NCBI GenBank assembly: GCA_963555705.1
Contig: OY743174.1
Coordinates: 56,070,234-56,134,233 of the forward strand
Length of the DNA stretch: 64,000 bases
Direction of reading: 5' to 3'
Origin: Ligustrum vulgare
Lineage: Eukaryota > Streptophyta > Magnoliopsida > Lamiales > Oleaceae
Under the pieces are notes generated by a model. That model ran no database searches. It was not told the origin of the DNA and was given only the letters and a program-made list of their open reading frames with translations. Below, piece by piece: positions 12,701 through 23,671 of the stretch (its first letter is position 1; each line of letters begins with the position of its first letter). The translations under genes and the position numbers were made by a program.

Positions 12701-15700
12701 TAATGCCTTATTGTTTAGACCAGTGAATCATTCTTGGTTTTTCCTTTTTCATCAAAATTGCCAAAATAATTTTCCCAAATGGTTTCAAAATTGGTTTAAT
12801 TATTTTGGACTTGAAGAGAGTATTCTACGCAGTCTCCCCCTTCAAGGATTCAAGCATTTCAAAAATGAGGCAAAAGATTTGCTTAAGCCTCAGGAGGATC
12901 TCCTCCTTCAATTTTAAAGTCTCATGGATTCTTTGTTGGGACTTTTTCGTTCTTCAAAATACAACTGATTCTTTCAGTCCTCAAAGGATTGTTAGAAGAT
13001 TCAAAATTAAATGGTGGACAAAATTTCATGAAACAAATTGTTGTCCAAGGGCAGTCCAATCATGGATTAATCAAAAATCAAATGAAGGACTTCCGTCAAA
13101 AAGGCTTCAAGATAAACATGCTGATTTTCTTGCCGAAAAGGGAAGATTATTAGCTCTCCTTGCAAAATGCACCAGCCCTGCAGAAATGTCAATTTTAGCA
13201 GAAAAGATTGCTGCTCTTGCTGAAAATGCTTCTTCAGTTCAAAATTCCTCAGAAACTAGCTCAGAGGCAGATTTCAATGTCGAAGATAGTTTCTATCAAA
13301 ATGAAGACGACTACCTTGGAGTTGACTTCGATGAAAATCTTCAAGAAAACCTTCAAAATACCAAATGACTACATGGACGCAGTTTTCTTGATGACCTCAG
13401 AGAATTCCGTGTTCAAAAATCAAAAGAATTTGCACTCAAAATAATCAAAGTTAAAAATCAATGTCCACTTTATTTAGAAAATCTTTTTCTCCATAAAAGG
13501 ACATATTTATTTTAACTTTTCAAACTTTCGGTGGAGTTGGTGGAGTGGTTGGCTAGCTTTTTGGAAAAGCTTCAGACAAGTCACTGTTCAATCAACGACT
13601 TTCAAACTACAATCACTGTTCAAGATTCCTACTTTTTGGAAAGTAGTCGACAGCGCACTGTTCAATCACTGTTCAATCAAGACTTTCCAGCTGTAGTTCA
13701 ATTATTCAAAATTCTGTTGTACCTTTTTCATTTTTAGTCTTCTATAAATGTAAGGGTTCATTTCAATTGTCAAGCAGAGTTAATTTGAGATAAAAATTAA
13801 CTACTCCTTCAATATTCAGAGAGTTAGTGAGCGTTAAACATTCTCTTTGAGAATACGTTATCCAAAGCTTTCTCTTGTCAAAATATCTTATAACGTTCAG
13901 CGTTATAATTCAATATAATTTCAAATTTTCAATTTGTTGTTCAAGTTATTTTCAATTGTTTCATTTCAGTTGAATCTTTTTCGTTATTTTGATTATTGTT
14001 CTATCATATTATCCGCACTATCCTTATATATATATATTCTTTTTTTTTTCCTAAAAACATTGGATGTTAAATATAGAGACAACATTGATTCACTTTCTGC
14101 AATCTTCACCTTATAACTCACTGAGAAGCTAATGTGGAGGAACCCTTCTGTCACGATTCATTTTGTTTTCGGGTAATTCTGGTTACAACTTAGTTTTGAA
14201 GCTTCAAGGGCTAGGTTAATGTAATGTTGAAAGTTGAAATCAATGAAAGGTATCAAATCATCTTTCATAAGTGGATAGGTGGAGTCCATGAAGCTCTGCT
14301 ATTTATGTTCCTCATGACATTCTTTTGTCACTGAAATGAAACTCAAGACTGAGTTACTTTTGAATTTTGATCACTAGATGACTAGAAGATGTTTTTTTAC
14401 TTAACATTTTCTCCTGATTTATATAAATATACAGTTGCAGCTTCTTTTATTTTCTTTCTACATCCCAGTTTTTAGTTCTTTGTGCATAGTTTGAAACGGG
14501 TTTAAAGCAACTAATTCATATTCTGTGGTATGGCTAATTATAGGATGGTGCTGGACGGGTTGGGAAGATGATTTTTGCTCGGCAGGGAAAGAAATTTGAC
14601 TACGATCTAAAGCAGGTATTCTATTCCTTAGTTTGGGTGTCAAACTCGAAGGATGATTTACGATTAGCTAATGTATTCATTGCTGCTGGAAATATTACAA
14701 ATAAACTCGAATTTTCTGATGATATCACATAACTCAGCTTCGGATTGCTGGTGATCTTTTGATGGAGTTGGGAGCTGGGGTAGAGTTAGCGACGGCAGCT
14801 GTTCCACATCTATTTCTTCCATTGGCCTGTGCTGCCAACGTGGCCAAGGTTTTGCCTATTATTGTCATTCTCATTTCTCAATGTCTTTCAATGGAAAACT
14901 TCCTTCATACATTCATCTTCACATGCTTGTAGAATGTTGCTGCTGTCACATCAACCTCAACTAGAACCCCAATATACAAGGCGTTTGCTAAAGGAGAAAA
15001 TATTGGAGACGTGACTGCCAAGGGAGAATGCGTTGGAAATGTTGCTGACCTGGTATGCTTGTTTGATCAAAATGCTAATATTTAAAATCTTGTTTTTCTG
15101 GCAAGGATACAACAAATACTACCAATCGAAATGATGTTTAGAACTTAGCCCCTATTTGGTACAAATTAAATTCTGATTTCAATTTAAGTTAAAAGTCAAC
15201 AATCAATTTCAACTACATATTTTATGGGACTTACAACTTTTCAACCACACATCTCATCAACTTTTATAAAAATCTACTAAAAAACTGATTTTAATCTCTA
15301 TTGTTTGGCTGAATCTTATAGTTTTTTTTCCAAACATTATATTTGTTAAATCGCTTTTTTTTTTCTTTTCCTAATTCTATAGTTGCATGTATGTCACATT
15401 TGGTTACTTCGGATTTCATGTCAATATGAGAGAATGATCAAATGGATTTTTTTGGGGTATGGGGATGAATCAGGAAAATTGGGATCAGAAGCCTGGTTTT
15501 TGATTTCTCCATCCATTGCTGGATGATTTCAAGAATTTTGCTGGCCATCCACCCTCTTTTCCCGTTGCCACTGAAAACCCGCCCACTCTATGTGGTAATT
15601 GGGGAGTTCGGTGTGGGGATGTTTATACATGGCTTCCTCGTATATGAAATGACAAACGTAAATGCAGAATGGATATGATAAACAGTGTGAAACTATAAGG

Positions 15701-18700
15701 GAGGGTCTCTACATTCCAAGCTTATCATATACCAATTTATCCAATCTTAGGTTGCTTTTAAACAACAGGTGCGAGATTTCCAAGTTATTATTAGCTATTC
15801 TGATCTTAACTCCATTTATTTATTTATCTAAGCCACTGCTCAATTTGACATTAGAAAAATTGTTATATTAACTGCTGATTATACAAATAAGTACAGAGAG
15901 ATGGTTGTAAATTGTAATGTTAGATTGAATGATTGATTACAGAATTTTTCCCTGGAGAGAATCCATTGTGGAGATAATAAAATTAATCAGAAAAGATAAG
16001 CCAAAATAGGGTTTCAAATGTGCAAAATCCCCTGCATTCAGAAATAAAAGTGACTTGGGTAAATAATAAGCAAGAGCACTGATTTGATAGATTGTCATGC
16101 TATGCCACCTCAAATTTCTACAAAAGATCTCACTATATTTTTTATTTCAAGTATTTCGCCAAAACAGTTTGTGGTACTTCCATTTGAAACAGTATCTCAG
16201 CTAGTTGTTTTACACTCTAATACGGGATGCTTATGATAGAGCAGTTCCTTCTGAGCTTTTCTTTTATTCCTGTCTTTTTGGTATTATATTATATTGATCC
16301 TTTCCTTGTTCTGCTCTTCTTGTTACGGAATGTCCTCAAATAAGGCTTCCTTCACTAAGATAGTTACTTTCCAAAGGCGCCGTACTTCAAAATGCATGCT
16401 ATGATTGACAATAATTACGAACCATTAATTTGGAGGATAAGAAATAAAGGTTTTTTATCGGAATATGAATAAGATCAAAAGATGTGAGTATTTTATGTTT
16501 TTAGGTTGGAACTGATTACAGTTAATGATTTTTCTTTTGAAGCTTGGAACTGGTCTGAGCATCATGATCGCTAAAAGAAACCCATCTTTAATAACCACAT
16601 TTGCTCTGCTTTCTTGCGGATATGTGATGAGCTCTTATCAAGAGGTCGGATTCCAAATGCATCTTTAACACAACCCTCTCACCAATTTATTTTCCTTCCC
16701 TTTTATTTTCTTTTAAGTTTGTTCTTATTAGACAATTTGTAAACGATGTATTCTCATTTTCAGGTAAAATCTGTTGTGCTGCATACGCTAAATCGTGCAA
16801 GGTTCACTGTAGCAGTAGAATCCTTCCTCAAGTCAGGTTAGGCTTGAGTCTCTGTTTCTGTGTGTGTGGGGGGGGGGGGGGGTATGTGTGCCACTTTTTT
16901 GTTTGTGTTTTAAGTGGTTCTTTTCATGTTTTGGGTGTGGGAAGAACAGGAGTGGGGTCTACTGTCTGCTGCACCAAATATTTCATTTTAGGAATATTTC
17001 AGAGCTTGAACAACAACCTGCACTTCTCAAAATTGATTAAATTATAAATTTTATTACATTTTTAAATGGCTTATCATCATTTATATAACCTATTAGATTC
17101 CATATGAAAATAGCATTGTTAAATTTTGGAGATCACAGTGCATTTAGCAATGTCATGGACTCTTCTCCAAGGCAATGGAGATTTCATATCCTTATTCTGA
17201 AATAAAGCTGGGATGGGGAAAGAGAATGGCTAGTTACATGGTTTTCGCTGATACATTATAACTTGTGCTATATTTATTTTCCAGGGCGAGTTCCGACTTT
17301 GCAAGAGGGAAATTCAATGGAAAATATATTCAGTTTTCCATGGTCAAAAAACAGACCTATTGTGCTTGGTACTTGCATACAATGCCCTCTCTTTTGCGCA
17401 CTCATATCACATTCACTTTGTACAACTTGAAGCAAATAATGAATTGTTTATAGGGCCGAGATTCAAAGATGCATTTCAAGATCCTAACTCATATCTTGCG
17501 GTGGAGCCTATTTTTGAGGTACAGTTCCTTGTCAAGAGGAAGAAGACTGTGAGGCTATGCAGTTTTGACTTTCATATCGAACTGTTTGATTGTAGCTGAA
17601 AACCCCTTTTGTTTTGGGATTTGTAGCTCTTGCTTATGTGCATATACATGCCTTGATGAGTCTCCAGGAACTTGCATTCTTAAGCCTTAGTTTGGTTTTG
17701 TTTAATTTTTTCTTTTTTCTACGGTATTCAATTTCAACCATTTATTAAAAGTCAAGCTCAAAATATTTGACTTTTTAACCAAATTTTAACCATCCATTCT
17801 TCTAAAAATCACTATTCATTTCAAAAAAACTCTTTTTAAACAATACCAAACACAAAATAAAATTTGCACAACTGATGAGTTGCATACTGATTTTTCTTGA
17901 TACAGAGAGAGAAATACATCGTGTCATATAATCCTTCCAAGGGAAATATATACGCCTTGTTCAAGGACCAAGCAATGTCTGATGACATATTGAAAGCAGC
18001 TTTCCATGTTAGCTCCAACTTCCTGGTCTTATGTCCTTAAATTTTAGTAGTCTTGCTTTCTTACTTCACATTCTATTATAGGCTCATGTGCTTCTCCACA
18101 TCATCCGCACCTCCAATCAGAATCAGTCTTCCTCTAGGAGAGAGCAAGAGCCGGACCTTTCGATGTTAGTGCCAGCATCATCTGATCTTCAAGCTCATAT
18201 TGCAGAATCATATAAGATGGTGTCAGCTTTATATGGGTCTTTCAAGAACAAAGCAAAGGAACAGGTGAGGAAAAATTGATTTATCTACCTTCCCACTAAT
18301 ATGTATTTTGAATTTCTCTAACAAAACTGCCTGTAAATCGGTATCTATGACTGTTGGTTCAGTTTTATTATATGACTAGTCCTGTTTGCTGCATTTCTTC
18401 TTTTGTGATGCCTTTGTTTTCCTAGTCATGAAGCTGTATGTAGTTCTGAATTCATTTAGCTGTAGACCGTGATCCAATCTTTAGTTCTTAATTTGATTCA
18501 ATTTATTTCGCACTACAAATGTTTCTTTGCTGGATGTCCAATGTTCTTTGTGATGCTTCATTGAAAAGAATATTGGCATTTTGCTTTATGCTCTGTTTGA
18601 CTGTGATCTTGATCTTCTCAAATAATTCTTCTGACGCTGAGTTATAATAAACACTGGTATTGGACTTTATTTTCCAAGAGAAGGATATTGCCTTTATTTT

Positions 18701-19234
18701 TCAAGAGAGAGAAAAAATCTCTCATTTTAATTCAGTTTACCACAATTAATGACTTTGAATTGCTCAAAAGTACTAGTCAAAGTGTTTCAGTACTGGAGTT
18801 GTGTTCCCTGGTACACTTGGGAAGTGGATGTGCTTCTACATCAAATTATACTTTTGGTTCGCAGAATGCTTCTGAAATCTGAAAAGTGATCATACATGCT
18901 TATAATTACTTTGCTATATATCACTACTCACAAGCTACAGTCTGTTCTGTTGCCCGTGACCAACATAACACTTACCTGACATCAATCATTGGCTGCCAAA
19001 TGAAATCTTGTTCAAGAACTCACTAGTGGGTTCTCAACAAAGAGAAGAAAATTTACCCACGTGTCAGCACATGATTGGTGCTTGAGTATTTTTTTTATAT
19101 TTTTGATGTTGCTCGTGATGGGCAACAGATCAATTGTGTCACCAGCTAATGGTTATACTTCTTTTCAGGGTTGGGTAATGTCAGAATCACTACTTAATCC
19201 TGGTCGAGCTCGACTGTGTCAGTTGGTCAAATAA
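6762..19234 (+). CDS. RUS6: RUS6, DUF647 / root UV-B sensitive family protein (13 coding exons)
   Basis: Coding exons read as 6762-7103, 7575-7673, 7799-7912, 14544-14615, 14738-14848, 14933-15052, 16543-16644, 16764-16836, 17285-17368, 17454-17518, 17906-18007, 18082-18264 and 19169-19234. All have GT-AG borders and compatible phases, and total about 510 residues, close to the family's usual length. Family landmarks in order are LLVRETLRISANLAS near the N terminus, YVVPEGFPDSVTPAYVPY, HFFGGAMGVFTTQTLL, KKFDYDLKQLRIAGDLLMEL, STSTRTPIYKAFAKGENIGD, VLHTLNRARFTVAVESFL and a C-terminal LLNPGRARLCQL. RUS proteins are plant DUF647 proteins; RUS1 and RUS2 act in root UV-B sensing, and the Arabidopsis RUS6 gene is required for embryo development. 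The biochemical role is unknown. Intron 3 (7913-14543) is enlarged to 6.6 kb by a pararetrovirus-like insertion. The coding exons themselves show no break. Confidence 0.95.
8151..8382 (+). repeat. degenerate tandem duplication in RUS6 intron 3
   Basis: Two diverged units of about 100-110 bp, 8151-8251 and 8273-8382. They share TCTTTCAACCTCTT starts, a TTTTTGTGTCTCTGTT-like middle and ACAAACAATAGTGATCACTT-like ends. No coding content. Confidence 0.6.
8389..8577 (+). repeat. MITE-like dispersed repeat F1, copy 1
   Basis: Begins near AAGCCCCCGTTTGATTTCC and ends near AACAATACCAAACACACTCT. Close copies lie at 17676-17852 in the same orientation and at 23672-23838 inverted, with the two ends conserved in all three. 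The termini are only weakly inverted (GTTTGAT against GTTTGGT), and no clean target duplication was read. Confidence 0.7.
8635..8770 (-). repeat. dispersed AACCACACAT-type repeat (F2)
   Basis: Carries the characteristic ATGTGTGGTTAAAAAG motif twice. The same AT-rich unit recurs, in either orientation, near 1-60, 2230-2340, 20995-21125, 28245-28400, 35690-36030, 53565-53715 and 56590-56745. It is probably an old MITE family. Confidence 0.55.
8832..10292 (+). pseudogene. capsid-like (gag-like) ORF of the pararetrovirus-like element
   Basis: The frame is open from 8832 (preceding stop at 8829) to a TGA at 10290. The segment usually drawn from 9027 begins at a GTG, so no true ATG start is visible and the 5' end appears truncated. 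The first 60 or so residues are Lys/Ser-rich. The C-terminal half has features of caulimovirid capsid and retroelement gag proteins, including the motif KGWWSNYLND, a conserved FWKERFLSGLPKLFAEKVRN and a following YGELVSYV. The frame is lost near 10262-10292, after which the basic region and zinc knuckle continue in another frame, indicating a frameshift. Its inferred role is nucleic-acid packaging by an ancestral element. It is now non-functional. Confidence 0.6.
10292..11980 (+). pseudogene. zinc-knuckle and aspartic protease ORF of the pararetrovirus-like element
   Basis: The frame is open upstream of the first ATG (10481). It starts with a basic Phe/Gln/Lys-rich segment and a CCHC knuckle (C-X2-C-X4-H-X4-C) at 10435-10476. 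An acidic Ser-rich stretch follows, then a predicted coiled coil at about 10857-10960 (SEVKEMKSQISFLERQV). A retropepsin-type aspartic protease comes next, with active-site LIDSGADQN at about 11147-11173 and the flap/Gly motif VILGTPFI near 11350. After the protease the sequence is Asn/Phe/Lys-rich and does not resemble reverse transcriptase. The reading frame ends at 11980 in what looks like non-coding sequence. RT and RNase H are therefore deleted or were never part of this element. Confidence 0.6.
12072..12917 (+). pseudogene. second ORF of the pararetrovirus-like element, N-terminal part
   Basis: A 281-residue frame beginning MASSMATSSKKNKGKK, with a Ser/Pro-rich start and then an aromatic-rich core (repeated Trp and Phe, for example HSWFFLFHQNC). 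I recognise its general style from proteins found beside plant endogenous pararetroviruses, such as the second ORF of florendovirus-type elements, but cannot name a function. It ends at 12917. The related downstream sequence continues from about 12900 in a different frame, pointing to a frameshift. It lies 90 bp after the end of the protease frame. Confidence 0.45.
12900..13366 (+). pseudogene. second ORF of the pararetrovirus-like element, C-terminal part
   Basis: This frame overlaps the end of the preceding one and continues the same aromatic-rich style (IKWWTKFHE). An Ala/Leu-rich helical segment follows (LAKCTSPAEMSILAEKIAAL), then an acidic tail rich in Asp, Glu and Asn ending at 13366. 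It is most simply the displaced C terminus of the 12072 ORF. Function unknown. Confidence 0.45.
13575..13800 (+). promoter_or_regulatory. promoter-like region of the pararetrovirus-like element
   Basis: CTATAAATG at 13742-13750 is followed at once by AAGGGTTCATTTCAATTG. The TATA box and downstream GTTCATTTCA block resemble caulimovirid full-length-transcript promoters. Upstream, CACTGTTCAA(T) recurs four times between about 13580 and 13680. Promoter activity is inferred, not shown. Confidence 0.45.
15145..15325 (+). repeat. dispersed MITE-like repeat (F3) in RUS6 intron 6
   Basis: Begins near CCCCTATTTGGTACAAATT and carries an AAAGTCAACAATCAATT motif. Inverted relatives lie near 25535-25655, 26115-26255 and 55375-55508. 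Confidence 0.5.
17676..17852 (+). repeat. MITE-like dispersed repeat F1, copy 2, in RUS6 intron 10
   Basis: Matches copy 1 across its length, including ATTCTTCTAAAAATCACTA and the AACAATACCAAACACA end. It sits between exons 10 and 11 without affecting them. Confidence 0.7.
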
Positions 19235-19760
19235 CACAAGATGGTATTAAAATTTCTGTACAAATTTGGTAATGGATTCCAGAGTGTATTTGAACATTTC
19301 CTCTAGTATCTGGTAAATTTGGCATGCATGCATCGAATGCGCATTGTCGTGAGACTTCAGAATCATCAGATGAACCGATGAACGTCTTTTCCATGGAACA
19401 ATCAGTTTCCAGCATGGAACAAATAACTCTCTTTTTTGGATCCATTGTACAAGGTCTTCCAGAATCATCAGCAGCAGAGGATGTAGTGTTTATTGTAGTT
19501 TATTTTGCCTCTGTGAATTTTTTCAGAATGTAACTTTCTGGGGTAATGTAAATCAAGTTATGAAGATTTCACTGCTTAATTCTGTGTGCTTGCTAGCTAA
19601 CTCACAAAAGAATATGTAGGGCATTTGTTTGTAACCAAATCTCATGGTATGTAGAACTACATTAAATTCTTGATATTGAGATTTGAATTTGTAATGTAAA
19701 TGCACAACTAAATGCAAACCTAAATAGGTCCACAAGGCTGCATAGAAATTATAGCCTGCT
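19235..19760 (+). other. RUS6 3' untranslated region and downstream flank
   Basis: Sequence after the RUS6 stop. Open frames here are short and unlike known proteins. No clear polyadenylation site was fixed. Confidence 0.4.
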
Positions 19761-21510
19761 ACTAAGGGTCATTTTCAATATGGATTTTTTTGCCTAGCAT
19801 ACCACATTTATCCTTCTTTCCACCTGGACCACAACTTTTTCAATTTTATTTATTTATTTTTTTATCTTTTAAATTATGTGAGTGCTTAACAACATTATGA
19901 CTGATTTGATGCAAATTCTGATTAAAAAAGAAAAATAAAAATAATACGATTGGGTAGATATGGCCATTAAAGATTTTGGATCCACGTGGTACAATATTTA
20001 TTAGGTCTCATGAAGGGGGAAGGGGAAGCAGATTTTGGGTGGTCAAGTTTTGGCGAATTTTTTGTGCCAAAATTAGGTATGTACAAGCACGAGCTGCTTT
20101 GCGATGTTACATTATCGAACGCTACATCCTGGTCTATTGTGTCACTGTAAAAAAATATTCAGCTCGACTCACTAACACTTGGATATAAAAGTTAAGCGAG
20201 ATGATATAGAAATTAGCAAGGGAGGTTCGCATGCGAGTGATGCACGTGAAGAACATAGAATAATTGTAATGAGATGAGATGAGATGGACTTGTGGTTGAG
20301 TTGAATTTTAATACATAGGCACAAAGGAAGATTCGATGATGTTTCATGCAAAATAATGGTTGAGCAATCACTGCAATTTCATTTTCCCAATGCAAATAAG
20401 TGTGTGTTTCTTGTTATGGAACTCTTAATATAATAATAATTTTGTGGGGATTGGATTTGACATCTTTCCAGTTTTATTTATTTATTGAAAATTTTCCTTT
20501 TTTTTTTTTTTTGATCAAAATTTTTTTCCCTATTGTCATTTAATACAAAATGGACACAGAGATCATTTCAAAAATAAAAAAAAAAAATAAAAAAAAATGG
20601 ACACAGAGATTGATGGGCCATTGTTGAAAAGAATTAATCTACTTGCACAATTATTTTGACAATATAAGTGACAATTTGGTGATGTGGAAGTATTGTTGTT
20701 GATTTAAAAGATGATGTGATGTGTGAAAAAATAAGATTGTGCCACGTAGGTTAATTGTGATAGTCATTGTGAGTGTAGTAAAGTTGGATCGAAAAATGAT
20801 ATGCATTCATTCTAAGAAAATCTAAAATTAAAAAACATTGAAACTTAGGTTAGTCTAAAAACAAGTTTTAGTATCCCAGAAAAAATCTCAATAGCGCTTC
20901 AATTACAAATGATAATTAAGAAGGGATCACACACAGATATGTATACACTACTTGCCTTGCATTTTTGCTAGAGCGATGAAAGCTCCATTACTTGAAGAAA
21001 ATAAATTTTGTACTTGATTTTTAGGAAAATGTGTGGTTAAAAAGGAAAAAAAACATGTAATATTATTTTATGAGAAAATGTGTAATTAAAAATGAATTTT
21101 GAAAAAATAAAAAAGAGGAGATCAAACAATTAGGGCGAAATTTTGTCAAAGTTTACTACGTTAATTATTAGAATTTTATTCAACGCAAAAATATTGTTAA
21201 GGAAATGGGTAAAAACAGTAAGGAATCAAATCCAAAGTACTAACGGAATTGTTTTCAACGTAAAAAGAGTTCAGTTCATATCATACACAGTACAGTAGAT
21301 CGATGCTCAAAGAGTCTGTGTAGTAAACTTCATTATACACTGCAATCACTCATAATCAAGGCCAGCCACTTTCCTAAACACTGTTATTATTAAACATATA
21401 TAAAAATCTAGTCCTACCCATATTATATAAATTAAAAGAAAAGGTGACAATTATAAGTTGTTTTAGTTAACAAACAATTAAGAACTAGGAAAAATAATCT
21501 CTTTGAACTC
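19761..21510. other. intergenic between RUS6 and the ZF-HD gene
   Basis: No gene seen. It includes a direct repeat of AATGGACACAGAGAT around 20549 and 20598 with a poly-A/AAAT run between the copies. An AACCACACAT-type repeat lies at about 20995-21125. Confidence 0.5.
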
Positions 21511-21518
21511 GTTCTTAA

Positions 21519-22370
21519 TTAAACTGGGCTTTGAGCATTGGAATTGGATTGTAGGTTCTTCTTGGCAAGATTGTGCTTGTTGTTGTGCATCCAAACTTTT
21601 AGTACTCTTCTTTTGATCCCAACTTCTTGACAGAATTGTTGCACCACAGCTTCTTCTTGTTTTTGTATTTTCCATCCAACTTTCTCAGCAAAGTTGAGCA
21701 TTTTCTCCTTTTGTTCTTGAGTGAACTTTGTTCTGAACCTCTTTTTCACCAGCTGAGTAGGCCGGGCCACAAACCCGCCGCCACCCTCCTCCTGTTCGTC
21801 TGACTCGGAAGGGAGTGAACCCATGTTGTAGGACATTATCATCTGATGTGGTGGCACTGCCCTAGAGGAAATCAGCGTCCCAGTATGGTATCCCAAGGCA
21901 TCAGGCCCCAAAATCCCTTTATGGTGTCCTACAAAATATTTCCTTCCCATTCTTGGATTTTGGTAGAAATCACAAGGGAAGGGCTCCCCTTCAACTTCTT
22001 TTCTGTGGAAGTTTCTATGGCAGTTGCAGGCTGAGCAAGTTAAGGCTTCTAAAGTGCCTTCTTCTCCGCTAGGCATGAATTCTCCACAGCCATCAGTGGC
22101 ATTACCACCCATGGAAGCTGCATGGTTCTTAAGGCACTCTCTGTACCTCACCATTTTCTTGTAGGGCACATGGTCCTCAACTGTGGAGTATATGGGGCCA
22201 TTTGAGGGCATTTGTGGGGATGCTGAAGCTGCAGGTATAATATGATTGTGCGCTGCAGGGTCATGATGGATCATGTGCCCATGTCCATGGCCATGACCAC
22301 GTCCCCCACCATATGTGCTGTTAATTGGAATTGGAATTGGAATCTGCACTTCTTGACTTGGAATTTCCAT
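21519..22370 (-). CDS. zinc-finger homeodomain (ZF-HD) transcription factor
   Basis: A single open frame of 283 residues with an ATG at 22370. After a Gly/His-rich N terminus (GHGHGHGH near residues 25-32), the ZF-HD dimerisation zinc finger spans about residues 73-125, with [38 protein letters not shown] and CHRNFHRKE. The homeodomain spans about 209-270, with [14 protein letters not shown] and the recognition-helix segment [14 protein letters not shown]. An acidic, Gly-rich linker ([10 protein letters not shown]) separates them. Length and architecture are typical of plant-specific ZHD proteins, nuclear factors that homo- or heterodimerise through the finger. The coding region is intronless, as is usual, and an intron in the 5' leader is likely. 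The exact ZHD subfamily member was not assigned. Confidence 0.95.
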   Translation of the reverse strand: MEIPSQEVQIPIPIPINSTYGGGRGHGHGHGHMIHHDPAAHNHIIPAASASPQMPSNGPIYSTVEDHVPYKKMVRYRECLKNHAASMGGNATDGCGEFMPSGEEGTLEALTCSACNCHRNFHRKEVEGEPFPCDFYQNPRMGRKYFVGHHKGILGPDALGYHTGTLISSRAVPPHQMIMSYNMGSLPSESDEQEEGGGGFVARPTQLVKKRFRTKFTQEQKEKMLNFAEKVGWKIQKQEEAVVQQFCQEVGIKRRVLKVWMHNNKHNLAKKNLQSNSNAQSPV

Positions 22371-23217
22371 CTATCTCTCTGGCTTATTGTATATACTATT
22401 TTTTTTTTTTTTGGAGACCAAAAGAGATGGAACAAGTCACAAGAGATTTAGAGGGACAAAATGATTAAATTAAAGTAGTTGGCTGCTGACTAAAGAATTC
22501 CTAAGATTTTTTTTTTCCCTTAATAATTGCCATCTCATTTTGGAGCAAACAGTCTTGAGAAGCTGTCCATAGTGAGAACCTGTATCTTCAAATATATCAC
22601 TGTATTTCTTGAGAAGGAATTGAACTTAATGGAGAGAAATGGGTCAAACACTCACTAGCTACAGTATAACTGAAGAAGAAAATGATGTTCAAAAGTTAGA
22701 AGGTTATATATAAATTGTAATACACACAGCAAAGAATAAAGAAATGTTGAAGTTAAAGAAACATACCTTCAATGGCAAAAGACAAAAATACCAAGAGAAA
22801 TGGTGTTATCAGAGCTAAGAAAATAGAGGGTTTTTTCGAACTAAATATTTTAACTAGTGGAGGATATGCAGAAGAGAGAAGCAGAGAGAGAGAGAGAGAG
22901 TTTTGCAGGTTGGTTTGGGAAGTGAATGAAGCACAAATCATGAGGTTATAGCAGTAGTGAGGAGCATAAAAAGGGTTGAAGGTGGGAGAGGGAGAGGGAG
23001 GGAGGGAGAGAGAGAGAGAGAGAGAGAGGGAGAAAAGCAGATTTTTTAGACACAGAAATCAGTGAGTAATTTTAGAGAGACTGCTAGAAGAAAATAAAGT
23101 GGGGGTGTTTGCTACTTTGCTTTGCTTTGCTTGCACTACTACCAGGCATCAAGTTTACGCCATATAGAGTGCAGTGTGTGTGTCAGTGTCAGAGAGACAA
23201 AGGAAGAACTCTGTGAG

Positions 23218-23260
<43 letters not shown>

Positions 23261-23300
23261 TGGTGGTGTTTTGGGCCGGGGGGGAGGGGGGGGGGGTTCC
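22371..23300 (-). promoter_or_regulatory. ZF-HD gene 5' leader with a probable leader intron, uORF and GA-rich promoter
   Basis: Reading the minus strand, GTATGT at 22761-22766 is a good splice donor, so an intron of about 0.4 kb probably separates the leader from the coding exon. An upstream ATG at 22941 opens a 62-codon frame through the leader exon. Long GA/CT repeats occur at about 22885-22902, 22985-23030 and 23225-23258, and a poly-G run at about 23277-23298. GA/CT-rich 5' regions are common in plant developmental genes; regulation itself is not shown. Confidence 0.45.
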
Positions 23301-23504
23301 TTAAAACTAATGATCTTGAGCGTAATTTAGCGTATATAATATAACATTCCTAAAATGTTATAAGAACTCAAGTTTTGAACTTTGCTTAGCTCAAATATGT
23401 AATTTGTTACTATAATTGGACATGCAAGAGCTGTTGGAGGGTTTGATCTTTTGCTTTACCTTTACTACATACTTTAGGTTAACACAAACTAACACCATAT
23501 TTAG

Positions 23505-23660
23505 AGGCTGCTTGGTTCATGAATTTTTTTTGATTTTTGTAGGTGATGAATATATGGTTTAGATTGATTTGAAAAGTAAAAAATTGTGGGCTTGACTAAA
23601 GATAGATGGTTGAGATTGAGTTTGAAAAATTGTGGTAAAATTTTAGACAGATCAAATAGG
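23505..23660 (-). repeat. MITE-like repeat, F1/F2-related
   Basis: AT-rich unit bounded by GGCTGCTTGGTTCATG and AGATCAAATAGGTTC, similar in style to the F1 repeat that follows directly. No target duplication was read. Confidence 0.4.
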
Positions 23661-23671
23661 TTCTTAGAGTG

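Larger units (their letters stand above)
8800..14050 (+). mobile_element. decayed endogenous pararetrovirus-like element inside RUS6 intron 3
   Basis: A 5.2-kb block in sense orientation within the intron. In order it holds a capsid-like ORF, a basic segment with a CCHC zinc knuckle, a coiled coil, an aspartic protease, a second ORF in two frames, and a promoter-like segment with TATA near 13743. The capsid, knuckle and protease order and the trailing promoter fit the plant Caulimoviridae better than an LTR element, and no LTR pair or tRNA-Met primer site was found. No movement protein and no reverse transcriptase (no YxDD motif) are visible, and frameshifts break both coding blocks. The outer borders are approximate. 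A non-autonomous Ty3-like element is the alternative. Confidence 0.6.
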
